Below, one piece after another: positions 55,992 through 64,000 of a DNA stretch of 64,000 bases. A program made the translations under genes and the position numbers. The notes beneath the pieces are model-generated. The model made no database searches. It was not told the DNA's origin and saw nothing but the letters and a program-made list of their open reading frames with translations. Each line of letters opens with the position of its first letter. Position 1 is the stretch's first letter. Location: the NCBI RefSeq assembly GCF_019740315.1, contig NZ_JAHXZR010000003.1, forward strand, positions 124,001-188,000. The letters run 5' to 3'. The DNA comes from Oceanobacter mangrovi. Its GTDB lineage: Bacteria > Pseudomonadota > Gammaproteobacteria > Pseudomonadales > Oceanobacteraceae.

Positions 55992-56001
55992 CGCTGGTAA
56001 A

Positions 56002-56625
56002 TCAATCGTAGTAGGGCTGAATGGTTTTCACGTCGATGGAATAGGACGACACGCCCAGATCATTGCGGTTGGTCTGCAAATGGATGGTGCCGGTAATCCA
56101 GACCGGATCGTAAATGGATTCCAGCGCGTAAGGGGCTGCCAGTTGGGCATGCACGATCTGGTTTGGTGGTGGTGGTGGCACGTGGATGCAGGCGCCAAAG
56201 AAAGGCACCAGGAAAAATTCACTGACATTCTGCTGATCGTCAAAATCCAGTGGTACAACAAAGCCTGGAATTTTCACCTTGCGGCCTTCAAATTCAGGGC
56301 GGGTGTTGGTGGACTTCAGCGCCGCATCATAGCGTTGCCAGGCGGCTGACTGATCCACATCCAATCCGCTTGGAGGCCCACCGGCCTGGCTGTCGGCACT
56401 GGAGCCTTCTTCAATGTTATCGATAAAGTCCGGCCGGTTTTCCAGTGCCTGCAGGTCACTGGCGGGGAGCAGGTCGGTCCAGTTGATTTCCGGGTAATCG
56501 TCAGCGCTGGCGCTGGATGTCGCGGTCAGCAGGCTCAGCCCCAGCAGCAGGACGGCTGCCAGTGAACGAACTTTGGCAGCCGGGCTCTGGCTCAAACGGG
56601 CAGAAACGTAAAGCTTGGGAATCAT
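56002..56625 (-). CDS. DUF3299-family exported protein
   Basis: 207 residues from ATG 56625; a 22-codon extension exists but the signal-like segment VRSLAAVLLLGLSLLTATSSASA fits this start. The DUF3299 core shows GFVVPLDFDDQQNVSEFFLVPFFGACIHVPPPPPNQIVH (residues about 130-170, cysteine in GACIHVPPPPPNQ). It is divergent from the ABC transporter genes with 64 bases between them and a Zur-like site there. DUF3299 genes often accompany zrgA. Confidence 0.82.
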   Translation of the reverse strand: MIPKLYVSARLSQSPAAKVRSLAAVLLLGLSLLTATSSASADDYPEINWTDLLPASDLQALENRPDFIDNIEEGSSADSQAGGPPSGLDVDQSAAWQRYDAALKSTNTRPEFEGRKVKIPGFVVPLDFDDQQNVSEFFLVPFFGACIHVPPPPPNQIVHAQLAAPYALESIYDPVWITGTIHLQTNRNDLGVSSYSIDVKTIQPYYD

Positions 56626-56652
56626 TCGGTAATATCCACTGTCTTTGAATGC

Positions 56653-56667
56653 CGTTACTCTATAACA
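56653..56667. promoter_or_regulatory. Zur-like core between DUF3299 and ABC genes
   Basis: cGTTActcTATAACA: the right half TATAACA is perfect for the Zur core TGTTATA-N-TATAACA and the left half keeps GTTA. It could double as a -10. Low certainty on its own; supported by the similar site at 51949-51971. Confidence 0.42.
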
Positions 56668-56689
56668 AACCCCGGACCTTGAGCAGACC

Positions 56690-57400
56690 ATGGCCGCGAT
56701 TGATATACAAAATCTGAAGTTTTCCTATGCTGCTGACAGCAGCCAGCCGGTGCTGGACATTCCCTCCTGGCAGTTGCAGGCGGGTCAGCGCTGTTTTCTG
56801 TATGGCCGTTCCGGCAGCGGCAAGTCAACCCTGCTGCGACTGTTGTGCGGTCTGATGCCGCCGCAGCAAGGCAGTATTCGCTTGCTGGGTGAAGATATTA
56901 CACAACTGAAGCCTGCCCGGATGGATCAGTTCCGCGCCCGCAATATTGGGCTGGTGTCGCAGCAGTTACATCTGTTGCCGTATCTGAGCGTGGCTGAAAA
57001 TATCCAGCTGGCGCCGCAATTGGCCGGTCTCAGTAAAGCCGCGGTGCAGGCCAGCCAGGAGTATATGGTCAGGCTGCTGGAACAGTTGCATCTTGGCAGC
57101 CATTTATTACAGCAACCGGCACAGCAGCTGAGTCAGGGCCAGCAGCAACGGGTGGCCATTGCCCGCGCGCTAATTAACCGGCCGCCACTGGTGCTGGTGG
57201 ATGAACCGACTTCGGCGCTGGATTACCAGTCCGCCGATGCCTTTATGCATCTGCTGTTAGAAACCCTTGAACCCGACACGACGGTACTGATGATCAGCCA
57301 CGACCAGCGTCATGCGCCGCTGTTTGATCAGGCCGTGTCATTACAACAGCTGTTAGCTGCTGGCACTGACCAATCAATGACGACCAGGGAGGCTGAATAA
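56690..57400 (+). CDS. ABC transporter ATPase (LolD/MacB-like)
   Basis: 236 residues. Walker A GRSGSGKST, Q-loop near VSQQLHLLPY, signature LSQGQQQRVAIARAL, Walker B LVLVDEPT and H-loop ISHDQRH are all intact. It pairs with the FtsX-like permease starting 2 bases after its stop. In zrg-type loci such a pair accompanies the zinc-binding protein; whether it imports zinc or acts on envelope components is not established here. Confidence 0.92.
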   Translation: MAAIDIQNLKFSYAADSSQPVLDIPSWQLQAGQRCFLYGRSGSGKSTLLRLLCGLMPPQQGSIRLLGEDITQLKPARMDQFRARNIGLVSQQLHLLPYLSVAENIQLAPQLAGLSKAAVQASQEYMVRLLEQLHLGSHLLQQPAQQLSQGQQQRVAIARALINRPPLVLVDEPTSALDYQSADAFMHLLLETLEPDTTVLMISHDQRHAPLFDQAVSLQQLLAAGTDQSMTTREAE

Positions 57401-57401
57401 C

Positions 57402-58619
57402 ATGCTTTGGCGTATTGCCCGCAAGAGCCTCTGGCACCGTCGTGTGACCGTCGGCCTAATCATCGCTGCCATGGCACTGGCCTTTGCGGTACAGATGGCC
57501 GTGCAGCATATCCGCAAGGACGTCCAGCAAACCTTTCAGGGCACTGTCTCTGGCGTTGATCTGATTGTTGGTGCCCGTACCGGTTCGACCAACTTGCTGC
57601 TGAGCTCCCTGTTTGGCATCGGCAGCCCGGTACGTAATGTCAGTTGGCAAGCGTTTGAGCACTGGCGTGAGCAGAAGCAGGTGGCCTGGGCAGTGCCGCT
57701 GTCGATGGGCGATTCCCACCGGGGTTATCGGGTGCTGGCAACCAGCGATGAGTTCTTCAGTCGCTTCCGCTACGGCCAGCAACGGCCGCTGCAGTGGGCA
57801 GATGGTCAAGCGTTCCAGACCAATGCCGATGTGGTACTGGGTTCGGCGGTCGCCAAACAATTGCATTATCAGATGGGTAGTCAGCTGGTGTTGTCACATG
57901 GCCAGGGCAAAACCAGCTTTACCCAACACAGTGACCATCCATTTACTGTGGTCGGGATTCTACAGCCCACCGGCACGCCAGTGGACCAAACCCTGTTTAT
58001 CAATCTGGACGCCATGGACACCATTCATGGTCACCCGCATTCGGCAGGTGGCTGCACTCATCCAACGGAAATCAGCGCTGCCTTGCTGGGGCTGAAAAAC
58101 CGGGTTTACACCTTTATCCTGCAACGCCAGATCAATGACTATAACGGCGAAGCCCTGATGGCGATCCTGCCTGGTGTCGAGCTGAGTCTGCTGTGGAATA
58201 ACCTCAGCTGGGTGGAGAACGGTCTGCGCAGCATCGGCATGCTGGTTCTGGTGTCGTCGTTGCTGGGGATGGTGACTCTGCTGCTGGTGAACCTGCAGCA
58301 ACGGCAGGGCGAATTTGCCACCTTGCGAACCCTCGGTGCAGGCCCCTGGACACTGTTCCTGCTGATTGAGATCGAAGTACTGCTGATCACCTTGTTGGCA
58401 TTGTTGCTGGCGTTATTGCTGACGTTTGTTGGCACCGAAGTCGCCGGTTACTGGCTGGAACAATGGGCTGGCATTCCATTACCGGGAATGCGGATTGATC
58501 TGGCTCTGCTGGAGTGGATTGGCGGCTTGCTGTTGTTAACGCTGCTGATCGCTGCGCCACTGGCCTGGCGCGCCAGCCGCAAGGTGTTGCTGAAACAGTT
58601 GTACAGCGAGGCGCATTAA
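57402..58619 (+). CDS. FtsX/MacB-type ABC permease
   Basis: 405 residues: one N-terminal membrane helix (about 14-34), a large periplasmic MacB-like domain (with SGVDLIVGARTGSTNLLLSSLFGIG), then three C-terminal helices (about 280-300, 325-350, 370-390). This topology is typical of lipoprotein-release or macrolide-type permeases rather than classical metal importers. The 3' end overlaps the convergent PepSY gene by 4 bases. Confidence 0.9.
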   Translation: MLWRIARKSLWHRRVTVGLIIAAMALAFAVQMAVQHIRKDVQQTFQGTVSGVDLIVGARTGSTNLLLSSLFGIGSPVRNVSWQAFEHWREQKQVAWAVPLSMGDSHRGYRVLATSDEFFSRFRYGQQRPLQWADGQAFQTNADVVLGSAVAKQLHYQMGSQLVLSHGQGKTSFTQHSDHPFTVVGILQPTGTPVDQTLFINLDAMDTIHGHPHSAGGCTHPTEISAALLGLKNRVYTFILQRQINDYNGEALMAILPGVELSLLWNNLSWVENGLRSIGMLVLVSSLLGMVTLLLVNLQQRQGEFATLRTLGAGPWTLFLLIEIEVLLITLLALLLALLLTFVGTEVAGYWLEQWAGIPLPGMRIDLALLEWIGGLLLLTLLIAAPLAWRASRKVLLKQLYSEAH

Positions 58620-59782
58620 GCGCCTCGTCTGCCAGGCTGGTCAGATGGCTGGTCAGATGGCTGGTATGGCCGCTGCGGCTGATGCTTCAGTCTGGTGGTT
58701 CGCAGCCAGTTCCAGCAGCCACTGATAGCCAGTAGCGCTATCAACAGGCCAGACAGGGTCCAGATCAACTGACTGGCGAAGGCACCAAAACTGCCAAAAT
58801 GCAGTGCGCGAAAACTGTCGGTCAGCTGTACCCCAAAATCGGCTGTCGGCATCGCAAAACTGCCCTCCAGTTCAGCGCTGTGAGGGTTGAACCAGACGCT
58901 GGAACCATAATCACTGGCGAGCATCTCCACGGCGGCATTGGCGTGGGGATACTTGCCGTAAAACACCAGCTGGCCGCCGCTTTCATAAGGCATTAGCAGG
59001 TAGTGAATACGGTAACCCGGCCATTGCTGTTGAGCCTGTTCGTACAGCTGTTGCAGAGGCAGCTGTGGTTCATACAGATAGTGACTGACGATTTCATGCT
59101 GGTCTTCACCAACTTCCTCAATCAGCTCCATCAGGTTGAAATAGCCGCCGGTAATCCCTAACACCAATAAGACCGGGCTCACCCAGGCACCGCTGAAACG
59201 GTGTAATTTGCGCCAGCCCACCGACGGCCTGGCGTGCCAGGGTTTTTGCCACAGGTTTTGCAGCCAGCGCCGTTGCACCAACAGCCCGGAGATTCCCAGC
59301 ACGATCAAGGCTGCGGCACTCAGTAATCCCAGTGTCAGTCCGAGCCAGGGCAGCCCTGGTACCTGTTCGTCCAGCAGCAGGGTGTAATGCAGTTGCAGTA
59401 ACCAGTCGCTGAAGTCCTCATTGAGGCCGACGGGTTGGCGCAGTACTTCACCGCTGTAGGGGTTGAGATAGGCCTTGAACCAGTCGCTGCTGCCAAAGCG
59501 GATCATATACAGGCGATCCGCTTCGATGCCGTCGTCAAACAGCTCCCAGCTACCGACCTGATAGCCGGGGATTTGCTGATGCACCAATTGCAGCAGCTGG
59601 TCCAGCGGCAGTCGCTGCCCTTGCTGGCTGGCGCTGAGTGCAACCTGATCTGCCAACAGCCAGCGATCCAGTGGTGCCTTGAATACCAGAATGGCACCAC
59701 TGAGGCTGATCAGCAGGAGCGGCAGGGCCGCTATCAGACCCAGCCAGCGATGCCAGCGGAATAACGTTTTGCGAACGCTCAT
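58616..59782 (-). CDS. PepSY-associated membrane protein
   Basis: 388 residues with four or five membrane helices (about 14-36, 145-170, 200-215, 340-360) and two extracytoplasmic PepSY-like segments. The pattern KTLFRWHRWLGLIAALPLLLISLSG at the start is typical of PepSY_TM proteins next to siderophore receptors, some of which reduce ferric siderophores. It starts 30 bases after the receptor gene stop on the same strand. A 12-bp repeat at its 3' end codes for QPSDQPSDQPG. Confidence 0.88.
   Translation of the reverse strand: MSVRKTLFRWHRWLGLIAALPLLLISLSGAILVFKAPLDRWLLADQVALSASQQGQRLPLDQLLQLVHQQIPGYQVGSWELFDDGIEADRLYMIRFGSSDWFKAYLNPYSGEVLRQPVGLNEDFSDWLLQLHYTLLLDEQVPGLPWLGLTLGLLSAAALIVLGISGLLVQRRWLQNLWQKPWHARPSVGWRKLHRFSGAWVSPVLLVLGITGGYFNLMELIEEVGEDQHEIVSHYLYEPQLPLQQLYEQAQQQWPGYRIHYLLMPYESGGQLVFYGKYPHANAAVEMLASDYGSSVWFNPHSAELEGSFAMPTADFGVQLTDSFRALHFGSFGAFASQLIWTLSGLLIALLAISGCWNWLRTTRLKHQPQRPYQPSDQPSDQPGRRGA
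58635..58665. repeat. Short 12-bp tandem repeat
   Basis: GGCTGGTCAGAT occurs about 2.6 times in tandem at the 3' end of the PepSY gene and encodes the QPSD repeats of its tail. Confidence 0.85.
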
Positions 59783-59812
59783 GCGATTATTCCCGTACCG
59801 ATCTGACCGTCA

Positions 59813-61939
59813 TCAGAAGCTGACCGTCGCACTGGCTTCGATGGCCCGCTCGGCTCCCATCCAGCAGTTGCTGGCATCGTAGCAAGCTCCGACATATTGC
59901 TTGTTGGCCAGGTTGCTGACGCTGAGGCCGGTTTTAACCTGCTCATGGGCCTGCCAGCTGGCGGCCAGATCGACCAGAGTGTAGCCGGGTACGGTGTCGG
60001 AGTTGGCGGCATCCAGCTGGCTTTCGCCAACATGGCGCACGCCGCCACTGATGATCAGCGCGTCACTGGCGTGATAGTCGAGCCATACCGAAGCCAGGGT
60101 GTCGGCGACCCACACCGGGCTGTTGCCTTGCAGTTGTGGGTAGAGTTCGTTGTCGGTGATTTCAACATCCTGCCAGCTGGCGTTGGCATCAATGGCGAGG
60201 CTGTCGGTGAGCCAGTGATTGAGCGTCAGCTCGACACCACGGGAGCTGATTTCACCGGTTTGGGTTTTCTGGGTGTAATCCGCAGAATTCACCACCACGT
60301 TCTGCTTGCGCAAGTCGTATACCGCCAGGGTGGCGCTGCTGAGCAGGTCAGCAGACTGGAATTTGAGGCCGCTTTCCCACTGGCGGGCAGTGGTTGGTTT
60401 GAAGGCTTCGCCCGTTGCGGAATCGGCTCCTGCAGTCGGCTCAAATGATTCGGAATAATTCAGGTAACCGCCCATCTCGCTGTTGAACTGGTACATGGCT
60501 GCCAGGCGCTTGCTGAGATTGGTCTGGCTGATGCGGCTGTCGGAGCTGTAGCCAGAACCCATGTAGAGATTGTCGGCGCGATCACGGGCGAAATATTTAT
60601 CCCAGCGCAAACCGGCCAGCAGGGTCAGTTGGTCAAAGCGGATCTCATCCTGCAGATAGACACCAACCTGGCTTTGCTGAATACGATGGTCTTCTTCGTA
60701 GTTATCCAGCGGCAGGCTATTGGGGTCGATTTGATTGTAATCCGGATTGGCCAGATCAATGGTCGGCGTATCCAGGTAGAGGGTGTCGTTGTAGAGCGCT
60801 GATGAGGTCAGGCGGTTGTAGTCGATACCAACCAGCAAATTGTGCTGACTGGCACCCGCGTCCAGATACCAGCCGAGCTGGTTGTCGATCACAAAGCCTT
60901 GCATGGCTTCGTCAGTCTGATAGGCGGAGCGCAGCATTTCTGATTCGCTGCCGCTGACAAAACCACCGTTATAGGTATTTTTTTGCAGCAGGTTACCGGA
61001 GCTGTGGCGGAAGTTCTGCAACAGGCTGATGGTGTCGGTCAGCTGATGGCTGATCTTGTAACCGACCAGGGTGATTTCGCGGTCAACGCCAGACCAGTTA
61101 CTGTCACCGGCATAGGCATTAGCGCGCGGAGTACGACCGTTAATCTGGTACGGCAGTGGTGTTGATGGCGTCAGTTTGGGATCTTGTTGGTGGTAAAGGC
61201 TGACGGTGATTTCGGTGTCAGGCGTTGCCCACCAGGTCACTGATGGAGCCAATACCGTACGCTCTTCTTCGGTAGTTTGCTGTTGGCCATCCTGGCTGCG
61301 TTTAAGGGCAATCAGCCGGTAAGCCAGGTCAGTGCTGATGGCACTGCTGCTGTTAAGCGCCAGTTCCCGCAGGCCGTTACTACCGAGACGGCCTCGCAGC
61401 TGGTGTTGTGGTTGTTGCTGCGGCGTGCGGGCAATCTGGTTGATCATGCCGCCTGGAGGGGCGGAACCATACAGCACGGAGGTTGGCCCTTTCAGTACTT
61501 CTACGGCATCGGTGGCAAAGGCATCGACCTGGGGAGCAAGGTTCCAGGAACCGTTGGTCTGTAGCGGCAAGCCATCGTAATAGTTGTAGTAGCTCTCAAA
61601 ACCGCGAATGTTGTACTGGTCGAACACCGAGACGGTGGCCCGGCTTTCCGGAGTAACACCGGTTACATAGCGCAGCGCCTGACTGACGCTATCGGCCTGA
61701 CGGCTGTCCAGCAGCTCACGGTCGTAGACCTCATAACTCATCGGCGACTGCATTGGCGTCAGCGTGGTTTTGGTGCCGGTTGCCCGGTAGCTGCTGCCGT
61801 AGGCGACCACTTCTTCGAGGTTGTTATCGGCGTCGTCATCAGTGCTGGTTTGTTCTGCCTGGCTCTGGCTGCTGCACAATAAAACGCTGTAGCCCAATAC
61901 CGCGACGACGGCAGGCTTGAGGGAAAACACTGGGGTCAT
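59813..61939 (-). CDS. TonB-dependent siderophore receptor
   Basis: 708 residues. Signal peptide (cleavage near SQSQA-EQ), TonB box-like LEEVVAYG, plug domain with VFDQYNIRGFESYYNYYDGLP and VEVLKGPTSVLYG, and a 22-strand-type barrel ending in ASATVSF. It resembles hydroxamate siderophore receptors (FhuE/FoxA-like). A good Fur box lies 32 bases upstream of the ATG, an AraC regulator gene is next upstream and a PepSY gene downstream. Confidence 0.93.
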   Translation of the reverse strand: MTPVFSLKPAVVAVLGYSVLLCSSQSQAEQTSTDDDADNNLEEVVAYGSSYRATGTKTTLTPMQSPMSYEVYDRELLDSRQADSVSQALRYVTGVTPESRATVSVFDQYNIRGFESYYNYYDGLPLQTNGSWNLAPQVDAFATDAVEVLKGPTSVLYGSAPPGGMINQIARTPQQQPQHQLRGRLGSNGLRELALNSSSAISTDLAYRLIALKRSQDGQQQTTEEERTVLAPSVTWWATPDTEITVSLYHQQDPKLTPSTPLPYQINGRTPRANAYAGDSNWSGVDREITLVGYKISHQLTDTISLLQNFRHSSGNLLQKNTYNGGFVSGSESEMLRSAYQTDEAMQGFVIDNQLGWYLDAGASQHNLLVGIDYNRLTSSALYNDTLYLDTPTIDLANPDYNQIDPNSLPLDNYEEDHRIQQSQVGVYLQDEIRFDQLTLLAGLRWDKYFARDRADNLYMGSGYSSDSRISQTNLSKRLAAMYQFNSEMGGYLNYSESFEPTAGADSATGEAFKPTTARQWESGLKFQSADLLSSATLAVYDLRKQNVVVNSADYTQKTQTGEISSRGVELTLNHWLTDSLAIDANASWQDVEITDNELYPQLQGNSPVWVADTLASVWLDYHASDALIISGGVRHVGESQLDAANSDTVPGYTLVDLAASWQAHEQVKTGLSVSNLANKQYVGACYDASNCWMGAERAIEASATVSF

Positions 61940-61970
61940 GACAACGAATTCCTGATGCTTAATGGATACA

Positions 61971-61989
61971 AATGCGAATTCTACTCATT
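61971..61989. promoter_or_regulatory. Fur box upstream of siderophore receptor
   Basis: AATGCGAATTCTACTCATT matches the 19-bp Fur consensus at 13 of 18 defined positions and lies inside a perfect dyad TACAAATG-11-CATTTGTA (61967-61993). Confidence 0.65.
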
Positions 61990-62054
61990 TGTAAGGCGAT
62001 CGTTTGTCTGAGAGTGCACTTTGGCGAAAACCATGGTTACAAACGTCTGCTATC

Positions 62055-62969
62055 TCAGCCCAGCTGAGCGGCCCAGTTTTCTGCCAGGGTTTGCTGTAGT
62101 TGCTGACGTAGCTGGGTTGGGGTAATGCCGAAGTGCTGGCGGAACTGGCGAGCGAAGTGTGCCTGACTGGCGAAACCGGCATCCAGGGCAATGTCGTTGA
62201 TGCTCAGGTGGCTGTGCTGCTGGGTGGTCAGACGGCCAAACCCTTGCCCCAGTTTTTGTAGCTGAATGTACTGGCTGAGGCTGTATTGCTGCTGTTCGAA
62301 CAGCTTGAACAGATACCGGCGAGACCAGCCGGTGGCAGTCTGTAAAGACTCCACATCACAATCTCCCCGCAGTCGCAGCTGCTGCTGAATTTGCTGTTTG
62401 AGTTGCTGCATCCGCTCTGGCTGGGCGTTGGCCAACTGACTCAGCAGCCGGAACAGCAAGTGCTCAATATCCTGCTTGCGTGGGTGATTCAGCGCCAGTG
62501 TCATCAGTCTGCGCAAATGACTGGCCTGCGCTCTGGATAACTGCAAGCGTGAACCGTGCAGGGGAGCACCTGGCTGTTGTGGGTCCCATGGTGACAAATG
62601 GGCCGGAAAGTTAAAGCTCAGGGCGCTGTAGTGACCTGGAAAATGAAACGCAAACGGCGTGCTGGCGTTCATCAACAAGGCGCAGCCCTGATCCAGCCGG
62701 TGAATATGGGCATCGTTAATCCAGTAGCCGAGTCCATGACTGATCAATACCACAGAGCAGTAGTCGGCAGGCAGGGCGGCGGCGATAGCCGGAGTGCGAA
62801 TGCTGGTCAGCGGGCTGGCGAGGCAGAGACTGATGGAGGTGTTCTGCAGCGGCCGTTCGTAATAACGGGCATTGTGGCTCGGTGTCGGCTGCCCATAGCC
62901 CAGCTGTTGCAGCTGCTGGTATGTCTGTAATACCGAGTTGTTGTCTGGCGATGGCAAGTTTCTGGACAT
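62055..62969 (-). CDS. AraC-family transcriptional regulator
   Basis: 304 residues. N-terminal effector domain, C-terminal double helix-turn-helix (about 200-300; RRYLFKLFEQQQYSLSQYIQ and INDIALDAGFASQAHFARQFRQHFG). AraC regulators encoded beside siderophore receptors (PchR, YbtA type) usually sense the siderophore and activate the receptor gene. Upstream Fur-like sequences suggest iron repression as well. Confidence 0.9.
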   Translation of the reverse strand: MSRNLPSPDNNSVLQTYQQLQQLGYGQPTPSHNARYYERPLQNTSISLCLASPLTSIRTPAIAAALPADYCSVVLISHGLGYWINDAHIHRLDQGCALLMNASTPFAFHFPGHYSALSFNFPAHLSPWDPQQPGAPLHGSRLQLSRAQASHLRRLMTLALNHPRKQDIEHLLFRLLSQLANAQPERMQQLKQQIQQQLRLRGDCDVESLQTATGWSRRYLFKLFEQQQYSLSQYIQLQKLGQGFGRLTTQQHSHLSINDIALDAGFASQAHFARQFRQHFGITPTQLRQQLQQTLAENWAAQLG

Positions 62970-63064
62970 ACAAGGCTGCTGTTGAATCTGGTTGGTGCGG
63001 CTGTTCTTACAACCCGCCGGTGAGCAGCCGGAGCGGGTTTGAAGGACAATAACCAGAATTAATC

Positions 63065-63083
63065 AAGATCAATTCTCATTATC
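63065..63083. promoter_or_regulatory. Fur box on the AraC side
   Basis: AAGATCAATTCTCATTATC matches the Fur consensus at 12 of 19 positions, with CATTATC intact. It lies 96 bases upstream of the AraC start. Confidence 0.5.
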
Positions 63084-63143
63084 TATCAGTGAGGCCCTGG
63101 GCACAATTTTGTTGTGGCATGGGCAGCTTTGTTCATTTGATCA

Positions 63144-63162
63144 AATAATACTGATTGTTATT
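63144..63162. promoter_or_regulatory. Fur box upstream of flavodoxin
   Basis: AATAATACTGATTGTTATT matches the Fur pattern at 14 of 18 defined positions and lies in the dyad CAAATAA-9-TTATTTG. Confidence 0.6.
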
Positions 63163-63300
63163 TGCATGAATATTAACCATTAATAAAGTAAGGTTATTGT
63201 GGTGGTTTGACCGACAGGTTCGTCCGTCTTGTTGGCACAAACCAGCGGTCACCGGGTAACGCCGGTCAGATTTTGTATAAACAAATAGTGAGTCGAAGGT

Positions 63301-63822
63301 ATGGCCAATATTGGAATGTATGTTGGAAGCTCAAATGGCATCACCATGGCGGTGGCCAAACAAATCAAGGAAGCGCTGACAGAGCACAGCTGCGATGTAC
63401 TGGATCTGGAAGATGACTATCTCGGCTTTGATGAAATGCTCGAATACGATGTACTGATTTTCGGCTGTTCGACCTGGGGATCTGGCGAAGTGCAGTTTAA
63501 CTGGGTCGAGCCGCTACAGGATCTGTACAACGACAAACCAGATTTCAGTGGCGCCACCATTGCCCTGTTTGGCGCGGGTGACTGCAAGGATCATGGCGAA
63601 CAGTTTGTCAGTGCGCTGGGCTTGCTGTACGACAAGTTCAGCGAACGCGGTGCCCGCTTTATCGCGCCATTCTCTACCGATGGCTACACCTACCAGTACT
63701 CCAATGCCGTGCGCGATGGCCAGTTTGTTGGTTTCCCGTTCGATCAGGTCAACGAAAAGGACAAAACCGCGGAGCGGTTGGAGCGCTGGTTACAGGTCTT
63801 GAAAGCAGAGCTGGCCGAATAA
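63301..63822 (+). CDS. fldA: Long-chain flavodoxin
   Basis: 173 residues. FMN phosphate loop GSSNGITMAVA near residues 9-19 (S/T-rich but with NGIT instead of TGNT), aromatic FMN contacts in STWGSGE (about 58-64) and TYQYSNAV region, plus the 20-residue insertion of long-chain flavodoxins. It is a low-potential electron carrier that replaces ferredoxin in iron shortage, in line with the Fur boxes upstream. Confidence 0.93.
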   Translation: MANIGMYVGSSNGITMAVAKQIKEALTEHSCDVLDLEDDYLGFDEMLEYDVLIFGCSTWGSGEVQFNWVEPLQDLYNDKPDFSGATIALFGAGDCKDHGEQFVSALGLLYDKFSERGARFIAPFSTDGYTYQYSNAVRDGQFVGFPFDQVNEKDKTAERLERWLQVLKAELAE

Positions 63823-63940
63823 ACGGTGCCAGCAGAGAACTCCGCTATCTGTGTTGATTACACTGTTCCGTTTACAGCGACAGATGCTGGCCAGGCCACT
63901 ACTTGTCAGGGTTAGCCAGGTACCGGAGTTATCATTTTTA

Positions 63941-63959
63941 ATTGATATTAATTATCATT
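63941..63959. promoter_or_regulatory. Fur box near window end
   Basis: ATTGATATTAATTATCATT matches the Fur consensus at 16 of 18 defined positions, the best match in the window. It lies 119 bases after the flavodoxin stop and presumably controls a gene beyond the window. Confidence 0.65.
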
Positions 63960-64000
63960 AATAAATTCAATTGTTCGCTTCTTACCAACTCGGTTACAAC

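Larger units (their letters stand above)
62970..63300. other. 331-base AraC-flavodoxin intergenic region
   Basis: Divergent promoter region carrying two Fur-box matches (63065-63083 and 63144-63162) and AT-rich promoter sequence. No gene is apparent. Confidence 0.55.

Overview
The window is chromosomal DNA of a Gram-negative gammaproteobacterium, most likely a marine or halophilic one of the Oceanospirillales/Pseudomonadales type. The pointers are a two-subunit pyruvate carboxylase with a divergent LysR regulator, an ffh locus with a divergent ccsA-like gene, type IV minor pilins, TonB-dependent receptors, a DUF3087 protein and a glucosylglycerol-phosphate phosphatase-like salt-tolerance gene. 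No rRNA, tRNA, insertion sequence, prophage or CRISPR array was seen. The species assignment is inference.

Layout. 1-7.7 kb: end of an outer-membrane barrel gene, then an HPt protein, a response regulator, a large hybrid kinase and a diguanylate cyclase. 8-12.8 kb: a degenerate chorismate-binding-enzyme relative, an MscS channel whose 3' end overlaps a zinc-ribbon membrane gene in another frame, and a GgpP/StpA-like phosphatase. 12.8-19.4 kb (minus strand): a compact four-gene unit of radical SAM enzyme, cytochrome P450, carbamoyltransferase and a TPR/acyltransferase-like protein. It looks like an uncharacterised biosynthetic or tailoring cluster and is the most novel part of the window. 19.9-22.5 kb: ahpC and ahpF. 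22.6-27.8 kb: TetR regulator, GST, metallo-beta-lactamase-fold hydrolase, ghrA, luciferase-like monooxygenase and thioesterase; near-identical palindromes in two divergent promoters suggest a small TetR regulon. 28-31.7 kb: trkH with a KdpD/KdpE-like two-component pair.

31.7-41.6 kb is mainly housekeeping: MAPEG protein, pycR-pycA-pycB, carbonic anhydrase, a TRIC/UPF0126 membrane protein, a ccsA-like gene, a DUF4124 protein and ffh. 41.8-46.7 kb is an AT-richer minor-pilin cluster (pilV, pilW, pilX and a PilY1-like adhesin). 46.8-48.5 kb has a DUF3087 gene and a three-gene set around a rhodanese. 48.5-51.8 kb is copper homeostasis (copA-cueR, divergent copZ), with two CueR-type promoters that have 19-bp spacers.

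51.9-58.6 kb looks like a zinc-uptake locus: TonB receptor, DUF1624 membrane protein and a His-rich ZrgA-type protein, then a DUF3299 protein and an ABC ATPase/permease pair, with Zur-like dyads at both promoters. 58.6-64 kb is iron acquisition and sparing: PepSY membrane protein, siderophore receptor, AraC regulator and a long-chain flavodoxin, with several good Fur-box matches, one of them in the last 60 bases and presumably serving the next gene.
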